Of a stretch of 64,000 bases of DNA, positions 1 to 10,900 are shown piece after piece. The notes beneath the pieces are model-generated. The model made no database searches. It was not told the origin of the DNA and worked only from the letters and a program-made list of their open reading frames with translations. This DNA comes from Brevibacillus antibioticus (GTDB lineage Bacteria; Bacillota; Bacilli; Brevibacillales; Brevibacillaceae): NCBI RefSeq assembly GCF_005217615.1, contig NZ_SZNK01000001.1, forward strand, positions 1,631,501-1,695,500. The letters run 5' to 3'. Positions within the stretch are counted from its first letter, which is position 1; every line of letters begins with the position of its first letter. The position numbers and the translations under genes are program-made.

Positions 1-2
1 CC

Positions 3-362
3 ACCGTTCTGCTCTCCTTGGCGAGCACGATCGACAACGGGCAGTTTGAAGGGAACAAGCGCATCGGGATCTTCTCCTATGGCTCGGGCTGCTGCTCCGA
101 ATTTTACAGCGGCGTCGTCACCCCTCGCAGTCAAGAAGTCCTGCGCGGATTCAAGCTTCAAGAGCAACTGAACAACCGCTACCGACTGTCGATGGACGAA
201 TATGAAAAGGTTCTCTACTGCAGCAGCGTCGTCAAATTCGGCACCCGCAATGTCAAGCTGGACTTGAACCTGATTCCGGGCGCCCTCGCTTCCAGGCAAG
301 CCGGACAGCGCCTGTATCTGGAAGAGATCTCAGAATTCCATCGAGAATACCGGTGGTGCTGA
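3..362 (+). CDS. HMG-CoA synthase-like beta-branching enzyme (C-terminal part, cut by window edge)
   Basis: The frame is open from the left edge, so only the last ~119 residues are seen. The segment GIFSYGSGCCSEFYSG is the conserved C-terminal glycine/serine-rich motif of HMG-CoA synthases, and the tail (LDEYEK-like, ending EFHREYRWC) matches the length of PksG/CurD-type polyketide HMGS proteins. In trans-AT PKS pathways this enzyme adds acetyl-S-ACP to a beta-ketoacyl-ACP to start beta-branching. The stop overlaps the next gene's ATG as TGATG, so the two are translationally coupled. The catalytic Cys/His/Glu lie outside the window. Direct observation: motif and context. Inference: a polyketide rather than mevalonate role, based on the two ECH genes and PKS genes that follow. 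Confidence 0.9.
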   Translation, partial: TVLLSLASTIDNGQFEGNKRIGIFSYGSGCCSEFYSGVVTPRSQEVLRGFKLQEQLNNRYRLSMDEYEKVLYCSSVVKFGTRNVKLDLNLIPGALASRQAGQRLYLEEISEFHREYRWC

Positions 363-1135
363 TGAACACGGCCGCCTACGAGATGATCCGGGTGCGGATG
401 CAAGGCCCGGTGTGCTTTTTGCAGTTCAACCGTCCCGAGGCGAAGAACACGATCAACGAGTGCTTGGTGTACGAATGTCGCCAGGTGATCGATCACTGCC
501 GGGAACAGGCTTCGATCCTCGTGCTGGAAGGGTTGCCGGACGTGTTCTGCTTCGGGGCCGATTTTCAAGAGCTACATGAGAAAAAGGTGAGCGGGCAGAG
601 CCTCGACCCGTCACCGGAGCCGCTGTACGACCTGTGGCTCGATCTGGCGACTGGCCCGTTTATCACCATCTCGCACGTTCGCGGCAAGGTTAACGCAGGC
701 GGCGTCGGGTTTGTCGCCGCCTGTGATATCGTGCTGGCGGATGAAACGGCGGAGTTTTCCTTATCCGAATTGCTCTTCGGACTTCTGCCGGCATGCGTGC
801 TGCCGTTTTTGATCCGGCGGATCGGTTTTCAGAAGGCGAACTATCTGACGCTAATGACGCAGCCGGTCAACGTCCGACAAGCCGTGGAGTGGGGGCTTGT
901 CGATGCCTGCGATGCAGAGAGCAGTAGCTTGCTTCGCAAGCATCTCATGCGGTTGCGCTATGTGCCCAAGCGCGGCATCGAGCGATACAAGCGCTTGATG
1001 AACAGCTTGCAGGACGGTCTGCACCGCGCCAAGCCGTTGGCGCTCGAAGCGAACCGGGAAGTGTTTGCAGATCCGCGCAACCAAGAGCTGATTTTCCGTT
1101 ATATCGAAACAGGTGAATTCCCGTGGGAGAGCTGA
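362..1135 (+). CDS. enoyl-CoA hydratase-like dehydratase, PksH/ECH1 type (beta-branching)
   Basis: A 257-residue crotonase-fold protein. It has the FNRPEAKNTIN N-terminal segment, the FCFGADF strand, the GGVGFVAACDIVLAD oxyanion-hole and core region, and ends with a SELLFGLLPACVLPFL stretch typical of ECH1 enzymes that dehydrate the HMG-ACP intermediate in beta-branching. ATG at 362 overlaps the HMGS stop; an in-frame GTG nine bases upstream (353) is the alternative start. It sits between HMGS and a second ECH, the usual PksG-PksH-PksI order. Function is inferred from order and family resemblance. A simple fatty-acid enoyl-CoA hydratase is much less likely here. Confidence 0.88.
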   Translation: MNTAAYEMIRVRMQGPVCFLQFNRPEAKNTINECLVYECRQVIDHCREQASILVLEGLPDVFCFGADFQELHEKKVSGQSLDPSPEPLYDLWLDLATGPFITISHVRGKVNAGGVGFVAACDIVLADETAEFSLSELLFGLLPACVLPFLIRRIGFQKANYLTLMTQPVNVRQAVEWGLVDACDAESSSLLRKHLMRLRYVPKRGIERYKRLMNSLQDGLHRAKPLALEANREVFADPRNQELIFRYIETGEFPWES

Positions 1136-1157
1136 TCCACGGAGAGTGGAGGAGAAC

Positions 1158-1907
1158 ATGACGAATCCAGTGGTGGAGTGCAGAGAGATCGAGACGGGGA
1201 TCGTGCAAGTGACTTTGCAGGATCGGGAACAGAAGAACCCCTTTACCGAAGGGCTGGTGCGCGGCCTGAACGAAGCGTTCGAGGAGATCGCCGCGAATAA
1301 ACGCTGCAAGGCGGTCATCCTCACCGGCTATGGCAATTATTTTTGCTCCGGCGGCACGATGGAAGGGCTACTGGCGATCCATGAAGGAAGAGGCCGGTTC
1401 ACCGATGCGAACGTCTACGAGCTCGTCTTGGAGTGCAAGGTTCCGGTGATCGCTGCGATGCAAGGGCACGCGATCGGCGGCGGGTTTGTCGTCGGGCTGT
1501 TTGCCGACTTTGTGATCTTGAGCCGTGAGAGCGTGTACACGACTAGTTTTATGCGATTTGGATTCACACCCGGCATGGGGGCTACCTACATCGTGCCGAA
1601 GAAGTTGGGCTTCTCCCTCGGAGAAGAGATGCTGATGAGCGCCAGCAATTACAGAGGCGCCGATTTGGAAAAAAGGGGCGTGCCGTTTCCCGTCGTTCCG
1701 CGTGAAGATGTGATGAACCGGGCGCTGCAGTTGGCGCGCCAACTGGCAGAAAAACCGAGAGTGTCGCTGATCACCTTGAAGGACCATCTGGTCCGACCGA
1801 TCCGGGAGGAACTGCCTCGTGTGATCGAGCAAGAGATGGCCATGCATGAAAAGACATTCCATGAACCGGAAGTGAAAGACAGAATCCTCTCCCTGTTCGG
1901 AAATTAA
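1158..1907 (+). CDS. enoyl-CoA hydratase-like decarboxylase, PksI/ECH2 type (beta-branching)
   Basis: A 249-residue crotonase-family protein, the normal length for PksI/CurF-ECH2 enzymes. The chosen ATG follows a strong GGAGGAG ribosome-binding site. Visible features are the DREQKNPFTEGLV N-terminal motif, YFCSGGTMEGLL, the HAIGGGFVVGLFADFVILS core, and RFGFTPGMGATYIVPKKLG. The conserved Lys in the SGGTME/AMQGHAIGGG region and the context suggest it decarboxylates the glutaconyl-type ACP intermediate made by the preceding enzyme, leaving a methyl or exomethylene branch. It is the last single-domain gene before the PKS megagenes and probably co-transcribed with them. Confidence 0.88.
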   Translation: MTNPVVECREIETGIVQVTLQDREQKNPFTEGLVRGLNEAFEEIAANKRCKAVILTGYGNYFCSGGTMEGLLAIHEGRGRFTDANVYELVLECKVPVIAAMQGHAIGGGFVVGLFADFVILSRESVYTTSFMRFGFTPGMGATYIVPKKLGFSLGEEMLMSASNYRGADLEKRGVPFPVVPREDVMNRALQLARQLAEKPRVSLITLKDHLVRPIREELPRVIEQEMAMHEKTFHEPEVKDRILSLFGN

Positions 1908-1960
1908 CAAGCACTCGCCGTGCTTGCGACCATACATTTTGTTGTAAAAGAGGGGTTCAG

Positions 1961-4900
1961 ATGAAGATACAAGAGATCTTACGTGCGCTTGAAGCCAAAG
2001 AGATCAGCCCTGAAGAGGCCAAACAGGCCCTTGCAGGGGCTCGATCCCACGAGTTGCAAATGTCCGCCCCCCTTGCGAATGCTGTGCGCGAGCTGTCCGT
2101 TGATCCGGCGGTGCGCCTGCAGCCGGAATCGCTAGGCCATCCGCTGTTCCAAACGAGATACCGCACGGTTTGGAGTTACTTTGCCGGCTCGATGTATCGA
2201 GGGATCGCATCTGAGGAGATGGTGGTGCGCATGGGACAGGCCGGTCTGCTGGCCTTTTTTGGCAGCGCCGGTTTTCAGGTGCATGAACTGGAGCCCGTCC
2301 TGCAGCGCATTCAGGCGCGGCTGGGTTCGGACAAGCCGTATGGCATGTGCCTAATCGCCAACCTGAACGACCCGGACGAAGAGCGGCGCACAGCGGAACT
2401 GTACGTCGAGTACGGCGTGAAGGCGATCGAAGTGTCGGCCTTCTCCGCTCCGACGCTCCCGCTGGTTTATCTGCGACTCAAGGGCCTGTCCCGTCAAAAC
2501 GGCCGTCTGATCTTCCCGCGCCGTCTGATCGCTAAATGCTCGCATCTGGACACGGCGCGCGTGTTTCTCTCGCCGCCGCCGGAGCCGCTCGTCCAGCAAC
2601 TGCTGCGCTACGGCCTGATCAGCAAGGAAGAAGCCGCCCTGTCACAAACGATTCCGCTGGTCGACGACCTCGCGATCGAAGCGGACTCAGGTGGTCACAC
2701 GAACCAAGGCGTATCGTTCTCCCTCCTGCCCGCCATCCGCGCGCTCAAAGACCAGCTCCAGCGGCAGTACCGCTACCAAGAGGAGATTCTCATCGGCTGC
2801 GGCGGAGGGATCGGCACGCCGGAAGCGGTCGCGTCGGCCTTCATGCTCGGGGCTGATTTTATTTTCACAGGATCGATCAATCAATGCACGGTGGAGAGCG
2901 GGGCCCATCCGGTCGTCAAGGACCTGCTGCAGTCCGTTTCGATCCACGACATGGCGATCACGGTTGCAGGCGATATGTTTGAGATCGGCGCGAAGGTGCA
3001 GGTGGTGAAAAAACACACCCAGTTCGCCGCCCGCGCCAACAAGCTGCACCAGCTGTTCCACCAATACAACTCGATCGACGAGATTCCGCTGTCGATCCGG
3101 CATGAGATCGAAACGAAATATTTTAAGAAGACGTTTGAGGAAGTCTGGGATCTCGTCTGCGCCTACAAGCGCGCCAAACATCCGGAGCAGCTCGAAGAGG
3201 CGGCCGAGAACCCGCGTTTCAAGATGGGGCTGATCTTCAAGTGGTATTTTGCCCATTCCGCACAGTTGACCCTGCGAGGGGATGAGCAGGAGCGGGATAA
3301 TTTTCAGATCTTCTGCGGCCCGGCGATGGGGGTGTTCAACAGGTGGGTACAAGGCACGCCGTATGAGTCTTGGCAGCAGCGCCATGTGAACACGGTGGCA
3401 GAACTGCTGATGCGCAAGGCGTGTGAACATCTGGAGTCCCGTCAGTCCACGTCCGTTTCGGCAGCCGGCGCAGAAGCGGTGCCGAGTCTTGAAGGGGCGG
3501 CGATCGCGATCATCGGGCTGAGCGGTCAATTCCCTAAGTCCAAGAATGCAGACGAGTTCTGGAACAACCTCGCACAAGGCCGTGATTGCATCTCCGAGAT
3601 TCCGGCGACGCGCTGGTCGCTCGACGAGCACTACTCGCCGGACCCGAGCGCACCTGGCAAAACCTACTCCAAGTGGATGGGTGTGCTGGAGGATGCGGAC
3701 AAGTTTGACCCGCTGTTCTTTAACATCTCCCCTGCCGAAGCGGAGTTGATGGACCCGCAGCAGCGGCTGTTCTTGGAAAGCGCATGGCAGGCCATTGAAG
3801 ACGCTGGCATCGCGCCGTCCTCTCTGTCCGGTAGCCGAACCGGCGTGTTTGTCGGCTGCGGCACGAATGACTATGGGCAGGCGCTGAACCATCAAGGCTT
3901 GAACGCACAAGGCCTGATGGGGACGTCTTCCTCGATCCTCAGCGCTCGCATCTCGTATCTGCTCAACCTCAAAGGTCCTTGCCTTGCGATCGACACCGCC
4001 TGCTCCTCCTCGTTGGTGGCGATTGCCGAAGCCTGCAACAGCCTGCTGCTCGGAACGAGCGACTTGGCATTGAGCGGCGGGGTGTACGCGGCGGCCGGGC
4101 CTTCCTTGCACATCATGACGAGCAAGGCGGGCATGTTGTCGCCCGACGGACGCTGCTATTCGTTTGATACGCGCGCCAACGGCTTTGTGCCGGGGGAGGG
4201 CGTGGGCGTCTTGGTGCTCAAGCGCCTTGAAGATGCTGTGCGAGACGAAGACCCGATCTATTGCGTGATTCGCGGCTGGGGTGTCAACCAGGACGGGAAG
4301 ACGAACGGGATCACCGCGCCGAGCGTCAATTCGCAGATCCAGCTGGAGCAGGACGTGTATGAACGATTTGGCATTGACCCGGAGACGATCTCCCTAATCG
4401 AAGCGCATGGGACGGGCACGAAGCTGGGCGACCCGATTGAAGTCGAGGCGCTGACCGAGTCCTTCCGGCACTTCACGGAGAAAACCGGCTATTGTGCTCT
4501 CGGTTCGGTGAAAAGCAATATCGGACACCTGCTGACGGCAGCGGGAGTGGCCGGGGTGATCAAGGTGCTGCTGGCCATGAAGCATCGACAGGTGCCGCCG
4601 ACGGTGCATTTTAACCAATTGAACGAGCACATTCGGCTCGCGAAGAGTCCATTTTACATCAATGCCGACCTGATTCCATGGGAGGTGCCAGCCGGGATGC
4701 CACGCCGTGCCGGGGTGAGCTCTTTCGGATTCAGCGGGACGAACGCGCATGTCGTTATCGAAGAGCATTTGGAAAAAGAGAGTCTGGTTTCGGCAGCGGG
4801 AGAAGCGGATGCGCCGTTGCTATTTGTGTTGTCTGCCATGACCGATGAACAGCTGCGGACGTATGCAGCCTCGATGGCGGGCTTCCTCGAACGGGAGCGC

Positions 4901-7900
4901 GATCTGAGCCTTGCGAGCATCGCGTACACCCTGCAAACGGGACGCGCTGCAAGAGAGGTGCGGCTGGCATTTGTGGCCCGTTCGAGAGACGAAGCGCGTC
5001 AGAATTTTGAAACCTATGCAGAGGGGCGGACACTCCCCGGTCTCTTGACCTCGCAGTCAGGAACGGGGCAGGAGGAGGCGCAGGGCATTGCAAACAAGCC
5101 GCTGCAAGAGATCGCCGGACTCTGGGTGAAGGGCGTCCGACTCGACTGGTCGGAACTCTATGCCGATTCGAGACCGCGCCGTGCTCATCTGCCGACCTAT
5201 CCGTTTATCAGAGAGCGCTTCTGGGTGCCGGAGCCGGAGATGAAGGAAGGGGAGGCTTCGACGCTGACAGCAGTCCTGCATCCGCTGCTGCACAGCAATA
5301 CCTCTAAACTGACGGAGCAACGCTTCTCCTCGACGTTTACCGGGCGAGAATTTTTCCTGTCCGATCATCAGGTGCAAGGGCGGAAGGTGCTTCCGGGTGT
5401 CGCCTATCTGGAAATGGCGCGCGCCGCGCTGGAGCAGGCCGCCGACATGCCGTCGATCTCTTTGAAAAATGTGGTCTGGGCGCGTCCGATCATCGCAGAA
5501 GAAGACGCGGTGTCGGTGCAGATCGGGCTGTTCCCGGAAGAGAACGGCGAGATCGGATTTGAAGTGTACAGCGGCTTGGACGGCGAGATCGTACATAGCC
5601 AAGGGCGCGCAGTACCGGCTCTGTCGGACGTCGAGGCTCCCGTGCTCGACCTTGCTTCTCTGCAAGCGCAGTGCGGGCAGCGCGAACGAGGCGCGGCGGA
5701 ATGCTATGACTTGTACCGCCGAGCGGGACTTGAGTACGGGCCAGCATTCCAAGGGATGGAGCACCTTTATGTCGGGCAGGAGATGATCTTGGCCCGCTTG
5801 TCGCTGCCAGCCGCCGTCGCGAGCACCGCGCGTCAGTTCATCCTGCACCCGAGCCTGCTGGACTCGGCTTTGCAGACGGCCATCGGCTTCCTGACTGACG
5901 AAACGACCCTCCAGCCGGCCCTGCCGTTCGCGCTGGAGGAGCTTGAGATCCTCGGTCCTTGCACCACTTCGATGTGGGCCTTCGTGCGCCGCAGTGAAGG
6001 TAACAAGCCAGGGGACAAGGTACACAAGCTCGATCTCGACCTGTGCGACGAGAGCGGAAGCGTCCGCGTGCGGATGAAGGGCTATTCCTCCCGCATACTC
6101 GACCGCGAGCGAGGTGCCGAGGCGGGGACGCTGATGCTCAGACCGGACTGGATAGAGCGTCCAGTCAATCTGCAGGCTGTGCAGACGGTGTATGCGGATC
6201 ATCTGGTGATGCTCTGCGAAGTGGACGCTGAGATCGAACAGAGCGGGATACGGAGCCTGATCTTGCAGACAGAGGAAAAAGGGCTTGCCCAACGCTTCGA
6301 GGTCTATGCAGCACATGCGTTTGAGGCGATCAAGTCGATATTGCAAGAAAGACGCAAAGGGAAGGCGCTCGTGCAGATCGTCGTTCCGGCGCAAGGGGAC
6401 GGGCAGGTCTTCGCCGGCCTCTCTGCACTGCTGAAGACCGCACAGCTGGAGAATCCGAACCTTGTCGGGCAGCTGATCCAAGTTGACGATGCGAGCAACC
6501 TTGCGGAGACCTTGCGAGAAAATGCTCGCTGTGCAGGCGACGCATACATCCGTTACCAAGGCGGCAAACGCTGGGGAACAGGATGGAGTGAAGTCGAGCC
6601 GGGCGAAGAGGTGTTGCGCATTCCGTGGAAGGACCAAGGCGTCTACCTGCTCACAGGGGGCGCAGGGGGTCTAGGCCGAATTTTTGCTGGCGAAATCGCA
6701 CGACAAGTGAAAGGGACGACGCTCGTCCTGACGGGACGGGGGCCGCTGAGCGACGAGAAACAGGCAGAACTTCAGTCCTTGGATGCAAATGTTGTGTACA
6801 GGCAAGTGGACGTGACCGACTACGCGGGGGTCATGCAGCTGATCGAGAGCATTCTAGCTGAGCATGGCGCTCTGCACGGCATCCTGCATAGCGCAGGCGT
6901 GATTCGCGACAACTTGATACTCAAGAAGACGACAGCGGAGTTGCAGGACGTGCTGGCTCCCAAGGTGGCCGGTACCGTGCATCTCGATGAGGCGACGCAA
7001 CATCTGCCGCTCGACTTCTTCGTGACGTTCTCCTCGGTGGCCGGAGCCATCGGCAACCCGGGGCAAGCGGACTATGCGACGGCCAATGCCTTCCTCGATG
7101 CTTTTGCGGGGTATCGAAACGAGCGGGTCGCAAACGGCAAATGCTCCGGCCGGACGATGTCGATCAACTGGCCGCTCTGGCAAGACGGCGGGATGCAGGT
7201 GGAGCAGGAGACGGAGGAGACGTTGCGAGAGACCCTCGGCATGATCCCGATGCAGACGGCAACCGGGATTCGCGCCTTGTATCAGGGCATGGCTTCCGAG
7301 CAAGACCAGATTCTTGTCGTCGAAGGAGATCTGGACCGCATCCACGCCATTTTTGCAGAAACAGCACCGACAGCCGCAGCTGGGCCAGTGTCTAGGCTGG
7401 AAGAAGAGCCGACTCTCATTTCGAGCGATTTTGAAGAGAGAGCGATCGAGTATTTCAAGACGTTGCTCTCCTCCGTCTTGAAGATGCCAGCCATCCGGAT
7501 TGAAGCCAATGCGCCTTTTGAAAAATACGGCATCGATTCGATTCTGGTCATGCAGCTGACCAACCAACTGGAAAAGACGTTTGGCTCCTTGCCGAAAACG
7601 CTGTTCTTTGAATATCAAAGCCTCCGCGAGTTGACCGGATACTTCCTGGACGCCCATCGTGTTCTCTTGCAGCAGCTCTTGGGCATCGGGGAGCAGGAGC
7701 GGGTCTCGGAATCCGCTTCGGTGGCGGTCGCGTCCACTCCTGAGCCGTCGGCTGTCAGCAGCCGCAGACGTTCGAGGCTGGTCGCGAGTTCGACGGCAGT
7801 GCATGCAGCGCCGATCGCGCAACCTGCGAAGGCGGCCAAGGGAGAACAAGACATCGCGATCATCGGTGTCTCCGGCCGCTATCCTGGGGCGCGCGACCTT

Positions 7901-10900
7901 CAGGAGTTTTGGCAAAATCTACGGGATGGCAAGGATTCGATCACGGAGATTCCAAAAGACCGATGGGATCACAGCCTCTATTTTGACCTGGATAAAAGCA
8001 AGCCGGGCAAGACGAACAGCAAATGGGGCGGATTTATTGACGGCGTGGATCAATTCGATCCGAAGTTCTTCAACATCTCCCCGCGCGAGGCGGAGATCAT
8101 GGACCCGCAGGAGCGACTGTTCCTGCAGACCGTCTACGAGGCGCTGGAAGATGCGGGGTATACGCGCGAGATGCTCGCCAAACATCGCGGGCTGGGGCTT
8201 GACGGCAACGTCGGGGTCTATGTCGGCGTGATGTACGAAGAGTATCAGTTGTACGGCGCAGAGGAGACGATCCTCGGACGACCGCTTGCCCTGTCTGGCA
8301 ACCCCTCGTCGATCGCCAACCGGGTGTCGTACTTCTTCAACCTGCACGGGCCGAGCCTTGCCGTCGATACGATGTGCTCGTCTTCGCTGACGTCGATTCA
8401 TCTGGCCTGCCAGAGCTTGCAGCAAGGCGGCTGTGAACTGGCGATCGCCGGCGGTGTCAACGTCTCGATTCACCCGAACAAGTACCTGCTGCTTGGCCAA
8501 GGCAAGTTCGCGTCGAGTAAGGGCAGATGCGAGAGTTTTGGCGAAGGGGGCGACGGCTACGTGCCGGGCGAAGGCGTGGGCGCTGTGCTGCTCAAGCCGC
8601 TGTCCAAGGCGATTGAAGACGGAGATCAGATCCACGGCGTGATCAAGGCCACCGCGATCAACCATGGTGGCAAAACTAACGGGTACACCGTCCCGAACCC
8701 GAATGCGCAGGCGAATGTGATCGAGCAGGCGTTGCGCAAGGCAGGGCTTGACCCGAGCATGGTCTCTTACATCGAAGCGCACGGAACCGGCACCTCACTT
8801 GGCGACCCGATTGAGATCGCCGGCTTGACCAAGGCTTTCCAAGCAGGGAAAAACGCTAAACTGCAATCCTGTGCCATCGGCTCGGCCAAGTCGAACATCG
8901 GGCACTGTGAGAGCGCGGCCGGCATCGCCGGCGTTACCAAGGTGCTGCTGCAACTGAAGCATCGTCAACTCGCACCATCGCTGCACGCCAAGGTGCTCAA
9001 CCCGAACATCGACTTTGACGCGACCCCGTTCGTCGTGCAGCAGGAGCTGGCAGAGTGGAAGCGCATGCTGGTGGAAATTGGCGGTCAGGTTCGCGAATTG
9101 CCGCGCATCGCTGGCATCTCATCGTTTGGAGCGGGCGGTTCCAACGCGCACGTGATCATCGAAGAGTATGTACCGGCAGAGTCGCTTCGCACGCCTGTTG
9201 AGGTGACGCCGCAGAATCCGGCCGTGATCGTGTTGTCGGCCAAGAACGAAGAACGGTTGCAGGAGCTGGCCGCGCGCCTGCTTCACGCCATCGAGACGCA
9301 GCCGTTCACAGATGCGGACCTCGCTGACATCGCTTACACCTTGCAGATCGGTCGAGAAGCGCACGATGCGCGCATGGCGCTGCTCGTCGACTCGCTTCAA
9401 GACCTCGCGACCAAGTTGCGCGCCTGCGTGTCCGGCCAAGAGGATGTCCCAACCCTCTATCGTGGCCATGTCAAAGCCAACCGAGACACTCTCTCGCTCT
9501 TCCTCGCAGATGAAGAGCTGCAGGAAGCGATCGAAAAATGGATTCAGCGCCGCAAGCACTTCAAGCTCGTCGACCTGTGGGTCAAAGGATTGGAGCTGGA
9601 CTGGAACAAGCTCTACGGCGAACACAAGCCGCGCCGCATCAGCCTGCCGACCTATCCGTTTGCCAAACAGCGCTACTGGGTGCCGGAAGGAACGGCGGGA
9701 GGAGTACGGACCCTGATGTCTTCGAGCGTCGTGGAAAACCTTGAAGTGCTGGCCCCGGTCTCGACGAACCTGCAAGCAAGGGTGCAAGAGGGAAGCGATG
9801 GCACGCTCAACATCGAACTGTGCGACGCCCAAGGGAACATCTGCGTTCGCTTGACTGGACTGCAAGCTGAATCTGCACAAGCGAAACCTGCACAAGCCAA
9901 GAAGCAGTCGGAATCCTTCGAGTTGATGACATTCCGAGAAATCTGGCAAGAGCAATCACTGCCTTCTGTCACAGCCCGGAACGCTGGAACGCTCGTCTGC
10001 TTCCTGTCCGATCCGGCACTGCAACAAACGGTGCGGGAGGCACTCAAGTCCCTTAGCCCGAGCCTGCAAGTCGAGTTCATCGCACAGGGAAGCTCGATTC
10101 CAGAGTCCTTCCAACGCATCCAAGAGGAGCGTCGAGACGTCTTCGGGATGCTGTACCTGTGGCCGCTTGAAGACAAGGCTCTGATCCGAGACTATTCCAG
10201 TATCGTGAACATCCTTAAGTTCCTCAACGCTTCCGGTCTGAAGCCCGAACGCCTGATGCTGGCTGGGCAATTCGAGAACGGAGTGCAGCGAAGCTACTTC
10301 GAATCGTGGATCGGCTTTGAAAGATCTTTGGGCCTAGTGCTGCCTAACACGAAGGTGACGGCGGTTTTGCAGGCGGGTTCTTCCTCGCTTCAAGACTGGA
10401 TGCCGCTGCTCTGGCGTGAACTCCATGCCCCGCAAGCGCAAAGCGTCCTGTACGAAGCAGGCAAGCGCCACATTTGCACCGTCCAGCCGACCCGCCTTGA
10501 AGCGGGCCAACGCACAGTACGGGCAGGCGGCACTTACCTGCTCACCGGCGGTCTCGGTGCACTCGGCTACTTGTTCGCGGAGCATCTGGCCCAAAAACAG
10601 CCTGTGAACCTCATCCTCACCGGCCGCTCCGAGCTCGACGAAGAGAAGCGCAGCAAGCTGAGCGATCTGGAGACGTTGGGCAGCCAAGTCTTCTACCTGC
10701 AAGCGGACGTATGTGACGAAGAGCAGATGCGAGCCGGGCTGGTTCGTGCACGCGATCGCTTCGGACCTCTGCACGGCGTGCTGCACGCAGCAGGATTGTC
10801 CGGGGACGAGAGCCTTTTAGCTAAGGACATCAAGGTGTTTGAACGGGTTCTGAGCCCGAAGATCGCAGGAACCCTGCTGCTCGACGAATTGCTGGCGGAG

